From Maribacter sp. HTCC2170 (GTDB taxonomy: Bacteria; Bacteroidota; Bacteroidia; Flavobacteriales; Flavobacteriaceae): a DNA stretch of 64,000 nucleotides. Both the position numbers and the translations under genes were made by a program. Positions 18,415 through 27,890 of this stretch are shown one piece after another. The notes beneath the pieces were generated by a model, which saw only the letters and a list, made by a program, of their open reading frames with translations, was not told where the DNA came from and made no database searches. Each line of letters opens with the position of its first letter. The first letter of the stretch is position 1. The stretch is from contig NC_014472.1 in the NCBI RefSeq assembly GCF_000153165.2, forward strand, positions 1,175,501-1,239,500, given 5' to 3'.

Positions 18415-19275
18415 ATGACCGTAGCCATTTGGATTGCCCTTGTTATTCTATCCTTGTTTTTCATTTATGTATTAGGTAAGGACTTTATCAAACATCTTAA
18501 CGTTTTAGAAAATGTCAGTGTTGTAAAAACAGCATTGATCGGTTTTGTGGTAAATTTTTTCGACGTACTCGGAATTGGTGCTTTCGCCCCTCAAACTGCC
18601 ATGCTAAAATTCACAAAACAGACAGAAGACAGGGTATTGCCAGGAACATTGAATGTGGCCAATACTATTCCTGTTTTAATTCAGGCCCTAATATTCATTC
18701 GAATTGTTGAGGTAGAGCCCATTACTTTATTGACCATGCTTTTATCGGCGGCCGGAGGTGCTGTACTTGGTGCAGGAATAGTTGCCAAATTAGCAGTAAG
18801 GAAAATTCAGATGACTATGGGCTTTGCTCTGTTGGTAACAGCATTTTTTATGCTATCTGGACAAATGGACTGGATACAGGGAGGCGGGGAGGCTATTGGT
18901 CTAAGTGGTTGGAAATTAGCAGTGGCAGTCGGGGCCAATTTTATTCTTGGAGCATTCATGACCGTAGGGATAGGGTTGTACGCACCTTGCATGGCACTTA
19001 TCTATGCCTTGGGTATGTCCCCAATAGTCGCATTTCCAATTATGATGGGTTCCTGTGCTTTTCTTATGCCTCCAGCATCGGCAAAATTTATAAAAGTAGG
19101 AGCTTACAATAGAAAAGCGGCCGTGGCTATGGCAATTCCAGGTATTATCGCGGTCTTACTTGCTGCATTTCTTGTAAAGTCTCTACCACTTGGCACACTC
19201 CGGTGGGTCGTAATAGTGGTAGTCATCTACACTTCTATAGTGATGTTCAAATCGGCTCTAAAAGGTAAAGATTGA
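18415..19275 (+). CDS. TauE/SafE (TSUP) family permease
   Basis: 286 residues with about eight hydrophobic helices. FVVNFFDVLGIGAFAPQTAMLKF (about residues 43-65) and VGIGLYAPCMALIYALGMSPIVAFPIMMGS (about 183-212) form the two inverted repeat halves typical of TSUP carriers. Members export or import sulfite, sulfonates or other organic anions across the inner membrane. There is no sulfur-metabolism neighbour, so the substrate is open. It is co-directional with the DPP-IV-type peptidase and convergent with the serine dehydratase (44 bp gap), so it may be read together with the peptidase. Confidence 0.85.
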   Translation: MTVAIWIALVILSLFFIYVLGKDFIKHLNVLENVSVVKTALIGFVVNFFDVLGIGAFAPQTAMLKFTKQTEDRVLPGTLNVANTIPVLIQALIFIRIVEVEPITLLTMLLSAAGGAVLGAGIVAKLAVRKIQMTMGFALLVTAFFMLSGQMDWIQGGGEAIGLSGWKLAVAVGANFILGAFMTVGIGLYAPCMALIYALGMSPIVAFPIMMGSCAFLMPPASAKFIKVGAYNRKAAVAMAIPGIIAVLLAAFLVKSLPLGTLRWVVIVVVIYTSIVMFKSALKGKD

Positions 19276-19319
19276 TATCTAGTTTAACCAGGTTAGGTGG
19301 GGTAATTAATATTTGTGTT

Positions 19320-20900
19320 TTAGGAAGTCGCCGGTGCACTTTTTGACTTAAGTTTTTCTTTTAAATCACAAGCAGTTTTTGTAATGGCAAGACCTCCTTT
19401 TCCGGTGCACTTTACACAACTTGGCATCTGGCTACTAACAGACGAAACTGTTTCTATAACCTCATTTAAAGGAATCAATGCATTAAATCCAGAACAGGCC
19501 ATCGTAGCCGAAGTAAGTGCATTGACAGCTGCACTAATGTTTTTTCCCAAACAAGGTGCTTCAACACGATCCGCTATGGGGTCGCATACTAAACCAATCA
19601 TATTTTGGATTGCCATGGACGCTGCATCAATGGCCTGTTTTGCCGTACCTCCAAACAACTGAACAATTCCAGCAGCAGCCATACCAGATGATGCTCCACA
19701 TTCTACTTGACAACCATGTTCTTCAGCAGAAAACCCTGGGCCCATAGCAAAATACGCACCTATTATTCCAGAGGCAAAATACGCTTTGACCAATTCACCA
19801 TCAGAAGCCTTAATCTCATCTGCAACAGCCCTCAAAACACCTCCTACAGCACCACATGATCCAGCTGTAGGGTTGGCGACAACAACTTCCATCGCACTTT
19901 TCGACTCCATGATCGCTGATACATTGGCAACAATTTGATTTATAATGGAATTTGGAAGTATCTTGCCTTTTTTCTGTGCCTTTTGAACCAAATGTGATTG
20001 TTGGGGCAAAATGCGATCCTCATATTCAGTGCCTGCTAATCCTTTTACTATACTTTTCTCAATGATGCCAACAATATTCTTCATCTTGACGATTACATCA
20101 GTTTCTGGCAGACCACTTAGGCACTTTTCATAAATTAGCCCTATTTCGCCTAAATCATAATCTTCGTTAGAAGCATACTCTAATAAAGAATCAATGGAAG
20201 AAAATGGAACCTCAACATCATTACCTTCAATAATAGGCAAAACAGGCTTGACGATAATCTGTTTTTCAAACCCTGTCAACCCCCTTAACTTATTCAAGGT
20301 ATCAGCTGATATTTCATCAGAAAATTTTAAATTAACCAACAAGCGATTTTCTTGAGTAGATTTAAACAATAAAGAATTTTCAGAAAACAATGCTTTAATT
20401 TTTTCAAGATTTGCGCTATTGTCTTCTATGGAAAGAAGTAATTCATAATAACCTCCATTTATTCTTATATCAAATCCATCGATATTACGAATTTCGAAAG
20501 ACCCTCCTCCTAATGAAACTGCCAAAACCCGTATCGAATTTCCATGTATTCCTTCTAATTTCAACCGCACTGTGTTTACATGGTCAGTTTTGAATGAATT
20601 AATTTCATAATTAACTGAAACACCCAAGTCCACTAACATCTGTGCCGTATTTTTCATACGGTCGTCGGTCATATCCAGGCCTAACAAACCTCCTTCTATA
20701 CCAAGGCATGTACCTTGTTCTCTAAAGTTGGGAGCCCAAGCACCATTCCTATCAAAATCAACAATTGCCTTTTTTAGTGGTTCGTTCAGCAACGCCAAAC
20801 AAATATTGGCAATGCGCCAGGAAGCAGCTGTATGTGAGCTGGAAGGACCTCGCATTACAGGCCCTATGACATCATTAAAAATATCTGGTTTTTTATTCAT
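19320..20900 (-). CDS. sdaA: L-serine ammonia-lyase, iron-sulfur dependent (single-chain)
   Basis: 526 residues. The N-terminal beta domain begins FNDVIGPVMRGPSSSHTAASWRIANI, the regulatory/substrate region of L-serine dehydratases. The alpha domain has SCGAVGGVLRAVADEI, HGCQVECGASSGMAAAG and the cysteine set VCDPIADRVEAPC and CVKCTGKGGLAITKTA, which bind the catalytic 4Fe-4S cluster. The reaction is L-serine to pyruvate and ammonia. Both domains are fused in one chain, as in E. coli SdaA; an extra segment between the domains (about residues 210-290) accounts for the greater length. It is convergent with the permease and read as a single gene. Confidence 0.93.
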   Translation of the reverse strand: MNKKPDIFNDVIGPVMRGPSSSHTAASWRIANICLALLNEPLKKAIVDFDRNGAWAPNFREQGTCLGIEGGLLGLDMTDDRMKNTAQMLVDLGVSVNYEINSFKTDHVNTVRLKLEGIHGNSIRVLAVSLGGGSFEIRNIDGFDIRINGGYYELLLSIEDNSANLEKIKALFSENSLLFKSTQENRLLVNLKFSDEISADTLNKLRGLTGFEKQIIVKPVLPIIEGNDVEVPFSSIDSLLEYASNEDYDLGEIGLIYEKCLSGLPETDVIVKMKNIVGIIEKSIVKGLAGTEYEDRILPQQSHLVQKAQKKGKILPNSIINQIVANVSAIMESKSAMEVVVANPTAGSCGAVGGVLRAVADEIKASDGELVKAYFASGIIGAYFAMGPGFSAEEHGCQVECGASSGMAAAGIVQLFGGTAKQAIDAASMAIQNMIGLVCDPIADRVEAPCLGKNISAAVNALTSATMACSGFNALIPLNEVIETVSSVSSQMPSCVKCTGKGGLAITKTACDLKEKLKSKSAPATS

Positions 20901-21043
20901 TTGATTTATTTCTGAAGTGGACTACTTTTTTCTTTTACATTCAACAACAATAAAATCTTTACTTCATTGCATGCGATTTCTCATTTCAATTATTCATGAA
21001 AGCTATTAGGGTCAAGTGGCAAATAGATTATATTTTTTGTTAG

Positions 21044-22012
21044 TTAAATTTTCATTTTAAACTCAGAAATTGTCGGTACAATTGGATCATGGGGATGCTG
21101 CGTTGGCATACCCAGCATTTCTGGACCTGGTCCTACAAATTCTGTTTTTCTTGGTTCAATTGTGATTTGATTTTTTTCTATGGTCATAAATGTGAACAAT
21201 GACTCTTTATAAGGAATGGTGTACTTTATCCACTCGTATGCCTTATCAACCTCTTTACTATAACGCAGGTGTTTGTAATCACCTCCAACCCATCTATACG
21301 AGGCACTATTGATTTGCACATAATAAATACCATTGATCTGTGTCATAAAGTCGGTGTGATGATGCCCGCTTATCGAGCATATTACCTTTTTAAATCCAGC
21401 AGCTTTATTGGCTTCTTCAAGAATTTTCTGAATATCTTTTAAATTGGCCACCCCACCATCTTCCAATTCCAATGTTTGATGGCTGAAAACTATGGTTGGC
21501 AAATTGGTTTTTGCCAAATCTGCTTTTAGCCAATTCTGTTGTTCTTTTCCAATGTAACGTTTATAACCCGACCAAGGTTGTGGGTTCTGATCATTACCAT
21601 CCAACACAATAAAGTGAAAACCTTCTTTATCGAATGAATAGTATTTTTTTTGCATTCCCCAAAAGGCCATGGTTTGTTCTTTTGTAAACCCATGGTCCAT
21701 ATCATGGTTTCCTAAAACATGATGTTTTTCACCATTATAATTCTCCCATAAAGACATGAAATTCTTATTAGTATCGTGTGGAAGAACAAAATCGCCCATT
21801 TGAACGATAAAATCTGGATTACGTTTATAGGCTTCTTCCAAAAACGCTTGCAAACGTTGTTCGCCATCGTGCATTACATCTTGGTGAATGTCCGCTATTA
21901 ATCCAATTTCAATGGTTAGCCCTCTAGTTTTTGAACCAAGAACTTCGATAGGTAGAACCATAGCAGCACCCGCTAAGGTTGAAAGTTTAATAAAATTCCT
22001 TCTTGAGCCCAT
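21044..22012 (-). CDS. Calcineurin-like metallophosphoesterase with Tat signal
   Basis: 322 residues from the ATG at 22012 (M-G-S-R-R-N-F-I). Upstream in-frame starts at 22018 and 22060 are less likely; 22060 lies inside the terminator of the preceding gene. The RRNFIK motif marks Tat export. Metallophosphoesterase metal motifs are visible: IGLIADIHQDV, VQMGDFVLP, HHVLGNHDMDHG, VFSHQTLE and ISGHHHTDFM, giving the full D-x-H / GD / GNHD / H / GHxH set. It should hydrolyse phosphomonoesters or diesters in the periplasm. The 5' leader closely resembles that of the Tat oxidoreductase at 14662-15768. Likely a solitary transcription unit. Confidence 0.9.
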   Translation of the reverse strand: MGSRRNFIKLSTLAGAAMVLPIEVLGSKTRGLTIEIGLIADIHQDVMHDGEQRLQAFLEEAYKRNPDFIVQMGDFVLPHDTNKNFMSLWENYNGEKHHVLGNHDMDHGFTKEQTMAFWGMQKKYYSFDKEGFHFIVLDGNDQNPQPWSGYKRYIGKEQQNWLKADLAKTNLPTIVFSHQTLELEDGGVANLKDIQKILEEANKAAGFKKVICSISGHHHTDFMTQINGIYYVQINSASYRWVGGDYKHLRYSKEVDKAYEWIKYTIPYKESLFTFMTIEKNQITIEPRKTEFVGPGPEMLGMPTQHPHDPIVPTISEFKMKI

Positions 22013-22056
22013 ATGCATTCGATTTATATTAAAAATACCGTTATTAATTATTTTAA

Positions 22057-22088
22057 CCAAAAAAAGGCCATTCTAACGAATGGCCTTT
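22057..22088 (-). terminator. Rho-independent terminator of the BON-LysM gene
   Basis: On the minus strand an 11-bp perfect stem (AAAGGCCATTC with GAATGGCCTTT, loop GTTA) is followed by a run of T. It lies 26 bp past the LysM stop codon and before the phosphoesterase leader, which argues against the phosphoesterase start at 22060. Confidence 0.85.
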
Positions 22089-22113
22089 AAACTTTTAAAA
22101 ATACCGTTGCAAT

Positions 22114-22566
22114 CTACATTGCAGGTATTCTCAGTGTTTGTCCTGGATAAATTTCATCTGGGTGTTTTAGCATAGGACGATTTGCTTCAAAAATCACGTT
22201 GTATTTCATTGGATCACCATATACTTCTTTTGAAATTTTGGATAAGGTGTCACCTGATTTTACCACATGAAAAGTTGCTTCTGGTTCAGGGTTAGTTACT
22301 GCTATATTATCCTCCACGGCCCCAATATTATCAATATTTCCCATGGCCAAAATTATCTTTTCCCGATCGGCATTCGTGTCGGTTCTACCTGAAACTGTAA
22401 CCATTTCCGATACTTCAACATTTAAATCGGAAACAGGGATGCCCAATTTTTCAACTTCTGCTTTTAGCAAGTCAGTTTTACTAATCGGGGTAACAACTTC
22501 TGTTTTTTCCTCTTTTTTGCCAAAAATCTTCTTTCCCGCGTTTTTAATGAATGAAAATAATCCCAT
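22114..22566 (-). CDS. BON and LysM domain protein (Kbp/YgaU-like)
   Basis: 150 residues without a signal peptide. A basic N-terminus (MGLFSFIKNAGKKIFGKKEEK) is followed by a BON domain (about residues 30-90, with TVSGRTDTNADREKIILAMGNIDNIGAVEDN) and a LysM domain (about 100-148, FHVVKSGDTLSKISKEVYGDPMKYNVIFEANRPMLKHPDEIYPGQTLRIP). Length and order match E. coli Kbp (YgaU), a cytoplasmic potassium-binding protein. By homology it may sense or bind K+. The gene ends in a strong terminator and so is a single transcription unit. Confidence 0.85.
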   Translation of the reverse strand: MGLFSFIKNAGKKIFGKKEEKTEVVTPISKTDLLKAEVEKLGIPVSDLNVEVSEMVTVSGRTDTNADREKIILAMGNIDNIGAVEDNIAVTNPEPEATFHVVKSGDTLSKISKEVYGDPMKYNVIFEANRPMLKHPDEIYPGQTLRIPAM

Positions 22567-22921
22567 AATTTTATTTTTTAATGGTTAAAAGTGTTTAGAT
22601 TTTGCAGGTATCGAAACCCACATTTTAATAACTCTAAGATACTCAAATAAAGAATGAAATATTACAATATCCTTAACTATTTATAGCACAAAACTAGCCT
22701 TTCAACAAAAAGCCTTCTAGCTTGAAAAGCTTTTTTCAGTACTTGAAATGGAACTCAATTATATTATAATCCTTCCCAATTTCAAGTCGTTTGAAAACTA
22801 AAACATAAAAGTCTAATAATTGAAACACTAAATAAGCATTGCACAAAAAAAAGTTGTTCCTCCAATCTTCTTATAATTGGACGTCGCTATTTTTAGCGAT
22901 ATTTGAAGATGATTTAAAAGA
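22567..22921. other. Divergent intergenic region before the hybrid kinase
   Basis: 355 bp between the BON-LysM gene and the kinase. No ORF of note is seen. The right end holds the kinase promoter and a 16-nt stem-loop; the left end presumably holds the LysM promoter, but I could not find a good TAnnTTTG box there. Confidence 0.5.
22877..22905 (+). promoter_or_regulatory. Putative promoter of the hybrid kinase with embedded inverted repeat
   Basis: TTG at 22877-22879, 18 nt, then GATATTTG at 22898-22905 (7 of 8 to TAnnTTTG). A perfect stem TCGCTA / TTTT / TAGCGA at 22884-22899 sits between the two boxes and could be an operator. Start of transcription would be near 22912, about 10 nt before the ATG. 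Confidence 0.5.
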
Positions 22922-25579
22922 ATGGTTATGCCCAATGAAAAAGTGACTTTTTGGAACTCGATTGTCATAAAATCCGCCTTGATTTTAACCACTATAGTTG
23001 TCCTTGTCCTATTTCTTCAAGGATATTTTATAAACCAAAAAGCATCCAAGGTCATTTACAATTATAGCGAAAATCAAATCGTTCATGCGTCCAATCTGGT
23101 CAAAAAATCATTTTATTCCATGTTGAGCGAAGTCTCCAATGATATTGCCCTAATCACCAAAAACCCGGCAATCAATGAATATGTCAATGATCCCAATCCT
23201 GATAATTATGGCATACTTGAAAAATCTTTTCCCATAGTTCTGAGCGAAAAACCCAATTATTTTCAAATTAGGTTGTTAGATGCGGAAAACAACGGCAAGG
23301 AAATCATTAAATACGAAAAGATTAATGGCCGCATTAAACAAGTTACATCCGACAACCTACAATTCAAGGGTGACAAGAAGTACTATGGCGAGGCCATGGC
23401 AATAGCGGAAGAAGGTTTTTACTTTTCCGAAATCAACTTAAATGAAGAATTTGGAAAAATAAGTGAGCCACACATTCCTACCCTAAGGGCCATTGGAAAA
23501 GTACTCAACAACAAAGGATTACTTAAAGCCTTGTTGGTAATCAATGTGGACGTTTCAGCTTTTTTTGAGGAAGTGAACCAAATCGGAAAACAAGACATTG
23601 AAAATCTTTTGGTAAACCAAGTAGGAGAATACAAATATTCCAAGGAACGGTATAAAAGTTTCGGAACCCAACTTGGCACCAATCTTACTCTAGATAAAGA
23701 TTTTGATGTGATTCCCAGTGAATTTTTAAATAAAACTGAAACCAAGGGCATCTTTCATGACAATAAAAATGTACCACATCTATATTATCTGGACAAACTC
23801 CCTTATTCTGATGGAATACATAATATATATCTGATTACTACGGCCAGCAAAGAGGCCATACTAACTGATGTCGCCAAAGTCAATCGTGATTCATTTTTGA
23901 TCGTAATAATCTTTTGCCTGTTTCTTTTGGTTTTAATATATATGTACACCAATATCATTTCCAAGAGATTAACCCATATAACCTCGGCCATAAGTGATTA
24001 TGAAAGGGGAAAAGATTCGGACAGCAGTTTATTTAGTCTAAAAAAGCGAAAAGATGAAATAGGCATACTGGCGCGTTCATTTTCGAGCATGAGAAAAGAA
24101 ATAGACTCCCGTGTTATTGAGCTCAAAGAATCCTTAAAGCGAGAAAAGAAGGCAGTAGCAGAAAAGAATGAATTCTTGCAAAACATGAGTCACGAGCTTC
24201 GTACTCCATTGAATGCTATTTTAGGATTGACCCAACTCCTAATAAAAAACAAACCGTCATCGGCACAAGTTCCTATAATCAATTCTTTGCATAGGAGCAC
24301 TTATAACCTAAACGGATTGATGCATGATATTCTTGAACAACAAAAACTTATGGAAGGACAAATCACCCTTAATTCAACACCTACCAACATATACGAACAA
24401 TTACAGGCCACTGTATTAAATTACAGATACGAGGCCATACAGAAAGGGCTGAAACTCAATTTGAACGTTTCCAATGAATTAATGGAAAGGTACTATCTTA
24501 TTGATCCATTACGATTAAACCAAGTAATAACCAACCTTCTTATCAATGCCATAAAATATACTGCAAAGGGGCAAATTGACATCCTGGCGAATCTGCTTCA
24601 AGAAAAAGGAACACATCTTACAATAGAGGTCCAAGATACTGGTCAGGGAATTGACCCTGAAAACCTGCTCCGAATCAAGGAACGTTTTTTTAGGGTCGCA
24701 AATGATAATTCATTGAGAATAGATGGATTTGGATTGGGATTGTCCATCGTAAAAAAGCTATCCGATCTATTTGGCGGAAATCTCAGTGTGATTTCGGAAT
24801 TGGAAAAAGGTTCAATTTTTAAATTTACCATGCCCATTAAAGATGCCCCTTCCCCTTCCACTCCCGAACTGGATGCCACTGCTTCGTATCCCAAGTTCCA
24901 TCAAAAGTATGTTGTTTTACATGTGGAAGATGACGCCCCATCACAGCTCATGGTAAGAAATGTTCTGGAATCGATAGGCGTTTCAGTTGTCCAGACAAAT
25001 TCGGCAAAACAAGCATTGGAGTTGTTGAGCAACAATCGTTTTGACCTCTTGCTCACCGATCTTATGTTGGAGGCCGAGCTTATCACCGACTACGTGAAGA
25101 ATGAATTTTCAAAATACAACATTCCCATTATTATCACCTCTGCTTTTGACCCTTCAAATTATAGGGATTTGAAAATTGACCATTTGCAAAAACCCATAAA
25201 TCTAGACCAATTGGCAGATAAGATAATATCAGTGATAGGAACCAATGAATATGATGTTCCTCAACTTAAGAATGTCTACGAACAATACGATTATAACAAT
25301 CAAAAGATAATAAACTATCTGGAAATTCTGCTTAGTGAGTTCGATCAATACCTTTTAAGGTTCAAAGCAGTGTCGAATTCAAGAAATCAGAAAGAATGGA
25401 TGGCCATCAAACACAAAATCGCTACCCATATCAACGCTTTGGAATTAACACAACTCAAAAATGAATTACCGGAACTTGTTGACGAATTGGACCAAAACAT
25501 GCTACATTTTCTATTGAATCAAATAAAATTTATGCAGTGTTATTTTAGGAATGAACTCCTGATCAACTCAGTAGATTGA
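22922..25579 (+). CDS. Membrane hybrid sensor histidine kinase with receiver and HPt-like tail
   Basis: 885 residues. There is a membrane helix at about 12-34, a large periplasmic sensor, and a second helix at about 323-345. HAMP-like and coiled-coil segments follow, then HisKA with NMSHELRTPLN (His424), and the ATP-binding domain with NQVITNLLINAIKYT, DTGQGI and GFGLGLSIVKKL. A receiver domain runs from about 660 (VVLHVEDDA, phospho-acceptor Asp713 in LLLTDLM, Lys in LQKPI). The last 100 residues contain KHKIATHINALELTQLKNEL, which resembles an HPt helix with His831. It is convergent with a LytTR regulator, overlapping by 17 bp. The HPt call is inference. Confidence 0.88.
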   Translation: MVMPNEKVTFWNSIVIKSALILTTIVVLVLFLQGYFINQKASKVIYNYSENQIVHASNLVKKSFYSMLSEVSNDIALITKNPAINEYVNDPNPDNYGILEKSFPIVLSEKPNYFQIRLLDAENNGKEIIKYEKINGRIKQVTSDNLQFKGDKKYYGEAMAIAEEGFYFSEINLNEEFGKISEPHIPTLRAIGKVLNNKGLLKALLVINVDVSAFFEEVNQIGKQDIENLLVNQVGEYKYSKERYKSFGTQLGTNLTLDKDFDVIPSEFLNKTETKGIFHDNKNVPHLYYLDKLPYSDGIHNIYLITTASKEAILTDVAKVNRDSFLIVIIFCLFLLVLIYMYTNIISKRLTHITSAISDYERGKDSDSSLFSLKKRKDEIGILARSFSSMRKEIDSRVIELKESLKREKKAVAEKNEFLQNMSHELRTPLNAILGLTQLLIKNKPSSAQVPIINSLHRSTYNLNGLMHDILEQQKLMEGQITLNSTPTNIYEQLQATVLNYRYEAIQKGLKLNLNVSNELMERYYLIDPLRLNQVITNLLINAIKYTAKGQIDILANLLQEKGTHLTIEVQDTGQGIDPENLLRIKERFFRVANDNSLRIDGFGLGLSIVKKLSDLFGGNLSVISELEKGSIFKFTMPIKDAPSPSTPELDATASYPKFHQKYVVLHVEDDAPSQLMVRNVLESIGVSVVQTNSAKQALELLSNNRFDLLLTDLMLEAELITDYVKNEFSKYNIPIIITSAFDPSNYRDLKIDHLQKPINLDQLADKIISVIGTNEYDVPQLKNVYEQYDYNNQKIINYLEILLSEFDQYLLRFKAVSNSRNQKEWMAIKHKIATHINALELTQLKNELPELVDELDQNMLHFLLNQIKFMQCYFRNELLINSVD

Positions 25580-26243
25580 TTTTCTGGATTAGCTGGTTTT
25601 CAAAGGTGGAACTAATCGGTATAACATGATTCTCGATCTCGACCTCTCCATTTAAAATTTGATCTATCCGTTCGATATTTACAATATAGGAGCGATGGAT
25701 TCTCTGAAAATTTGACGGTAATTTATTTTCCATCTCCTTCATTGTCATAATGGTCAATATCTTTTTATCCTCAAATACAAATTCAAGATAATTACCCGCT
25801 GATTTTATAAATAATATTTGATTAAGTTTCACTTTTCTAATGGCATTCCCCTCTTTTAAAAATATTTGACCGTTTTGATTAGGCCTATCTGACATTTTTT
25901 GCGAAGTTTTTTGTATCCCTTTAAAAAAACGAGGAAATTCAATTGGTTTCAATAAATAATCAACAACTTGATCGTAATCATACGATTCATGGCCAAAATC
26001 CTTGTTGGAAGTAATCATAATCACAGCAGTTTCTTTATTAATCAAAGAAAGTATCTGTCTTCCCGTTATATCTGGCAGGTCATAATCCAATAATACCAAG
26101 TCAAAGTTGCCTCCATCAATTAGGTTAACCGATTCAAAACCAGAGTTGGAAATCGTAACCTCGGTTATCAAATCCACCTTGGAGCAAAAATGTTCCAATA
26201 GGTCACATATTAACGGATCATCATCAACAATCAAACAACGCAT
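25563..26243 (-). CDS. LytTR-family response regulator
   Basis: 226 residues. The receiver domain has CLIVDDDP, phospho-acceptor Asp53 in LVLLDYDLPD, a T/S in VIMITSNKD and Lys in YLLKPIEFP. From about residue 125 the LytTR DNA-binding domain reads IFLKEGNAIRKVKLNQILFIKSAGNYLEF, followed by MKEMENKLPSNFQRIHRSYIVNIERID. It is the AgrA/LytR type that binds direct repeats. It converges on the hybrid kinase gene with a 17-bp overlap of the 3' ends, which suggests that the two are partners with coupled levels. Targets unknown; the divergent cytochrome gene starts 136 bp away. Confidence 0.92.
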   Translation of the reverse strand: MRCLIVDDDPLICDLLEHFCSKVDLITEVTISNSGFESVNLIDGGNFDLVLLDYDLPDITGRQILSLINKETAVIMITSNKDFGHESYDYDQVVDYLLKPIEFPRFFKGIQKTSQKMSDRPNQNGQIFLKEGNAIRKVKLNQILFIKSAGNYLEFVFEDKKILTIMTMKEMENKLPSNFQRIHRSYIVNIERIDQILNGEVEIENHVIPISSTFENQLIQKINLLS

Positions 26244-26378
26244 TCGCTTTTATCATTTAGTTTTTGGGTTTCGTCACTCGAAACCTCATGTTCATCATTT
26301 CCCTTAAATCAACGTTTACCAACTTAGTATTTTACATCCAAAATTACTATAAATATCAATAGGTAATCGCTAAATAAA

Positions 26379-27875
26379 ATGAGTAAAAAAAGCAAGAAAA
26401 TAGGATTGGCATTGGTTTCAATTATCTTTTTTGGGATAGTTGGTTTTCAGTTAGCCGATGGCAGATTGCACATGTTGCAAAGTCCAGGTGCAATTATCCA
26501 TGACTATCAAGAAAATGATTATGGGTTGGGGAGTGGCTATGTGGACAGTTTAAAAACTTATCCTGATTTAAAGGATGGTGAAAGACAACCTTTTAACATA
26601 TGGGAATATGCAGGAAGAGGAAAAAGTTCTTTTGGTTCACCCGAATTGTCCATGCCATTTGATGATTGGTTGTCATTTCATAGGAAACAGAAACCTGAAC
26701 TTATGAAGAGTGTACATAAATATATGGACAGCAGGTTCAATTTCAGTGGTAAAACCATTTCTGGTGCATTTATGTCAGGCGGAAGAAAACCAATTATGTC
26801 CGGACCCATAGCGAGATTGCCAAAAAGTATAGGATCATACGAAAAACTGTCTGAGATATCCCCTGAGGAAATTAAGGAAAAGGGTCTTTTCCCGTATAAG
26901 CCTTTGGCCCATCCACTGCAAACGGTTGCTCACATGGTATTCCCAGATAGTTGGAATAAGGCACACCCAGAACATCTTCGCATAGATGTTGATCATGATT
27001 TCCCAGATTCTTATCTGCCTGAATTTCCTCCTCCAATGTTTTTGACTACCCATAAAGAAATGGGAGATATAACCAAAGGAAGAGAAGTAACGCTAAGTAA
27101 TTATTTCGAAATTTTCAATGGCCTTATTACAGCAGAACAAATGGAAGGTTTAAAAGAGTTATTGAAGCCTACTCCAACCACATGGTTCAACCATACACCA
27201 CATAGAGTGACCGAAGCACCTAGTGCTGGTGTATCATGTTTTTCTTGCCACGTAAATGGTCATACCAACGGTGCTTTTGAGCTGGCTCCCGACGCCAGAC
27301 CCAATCTTGCAAGACTGCGTGTAGATACTCCAACCATGAGAGGAAATTACAATTTAATGCAATTGGCTTCAAAACGATCTGTACGAAGTATGGACCATTT
27401 TGCTGAAATAGAAGAGTATTTTGATGGAGATCCTGGTATGCAACAAGCCATTGGTCCGAGATCTCAAAAACGGGAGGTATCAAATAGAATGGGAGATTTT
27501 AATGCCATTTTAGATTACCCTCCTGCTCCAAAACTTAATCCTTTAGGTAAACTTATAACCTCAAAAGCCAGCGAACAGGAACTTTTGGGCGAGAAAATAT
27601 TCTTTGGAAAAGGAAAGTGTTTCCAGTGCCACTACGGTCCTGCATATGTTGATGATTATATGCATGACCTACAGGTAGAGCGATTTTATAAAGGCAGACC
27701 TGAAGGTCCAATTAAAACTTTTCCCCTTCGAGGAATCAAAGATACTCCACCATATCTGCACGATGGCAGATTACCAACTTTAGCCGATACGATTGAGTTT
27801 TTCAACCTAGTTCTTGAAACCAAGTTGGACAAAGAAGAAAAGCAAGCATTGGAAGCATATATGCTGTGTTTATAA
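26379..27875 (+). CDS. Di-heme c-type cytochrome, MauG/peroxidase-like
   Basis: 498 residues with one N-terminal hydrophobic segment (about 8-26, ALVSIIFFGIVGFQLA) that works as signal or anchor. Two heme c sites are present, CFSCH (Cys287-His291) and CFQCH (Cys414-His418). The C-terminal pattern TFPLRGIKDTPPYLHDGRLPTLADTIEFFN is the conserved end of MauG/cytochrome c peroxidase proteins. A long N-terminal domain of about 280 residues precedes the first heme. Such proteins oxidise peroxide or act in periplasmic electron transfer. It is followed after 15 bp by a DoxX-like membrane protein, so the two are probably one operon. Reaction inferred only. Confidence 0.82.
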   Translation: MSKKSKKIGLALVSIIFFGIVGFQLADGRLHMLQSPGAIIHDYQENDYGLGSGYVDSLKTYPDLKDGERQPFNIWEYAGRGKSSFGSPELSMPFDDWLSFHRKQKPELMKSVHKYMDSRFNFSGKTISGAFMSGGRKPIMSGPIARLPKSIGSYEKLSEISPEEIKEKGLFPYKPLAHPLQTVAHMVFPDSWNKAHPEHLRIDVDHDFPDSYLPEFPPPMFLTTHKEMGDITKGREVTLSNYFEIFNGLITAEQMEGLKELLKPTPTTWFNHTPHRVTEAPSAGVSCFSCHVNGHTNGAFELAPDARPNLARLRVDTPTMRGNYNLMQLASKRSVRSMDHFAEIEEYFDGDPGMQQAIGPRSQKREVSNRMGDFNAILDYPPAPKLNPLGKLITSKASEQELLGEKIFFGKGKCFQCHYGPAYVDDYMHDLQVERFYKGRPEGPIKTFPLRGIKDTPPYLHDGRLPTLADTIEFFNLVLETKLDKEEKQALEAYMLCL

Positions 27876-27890
27876 TACTATAAATAAATT

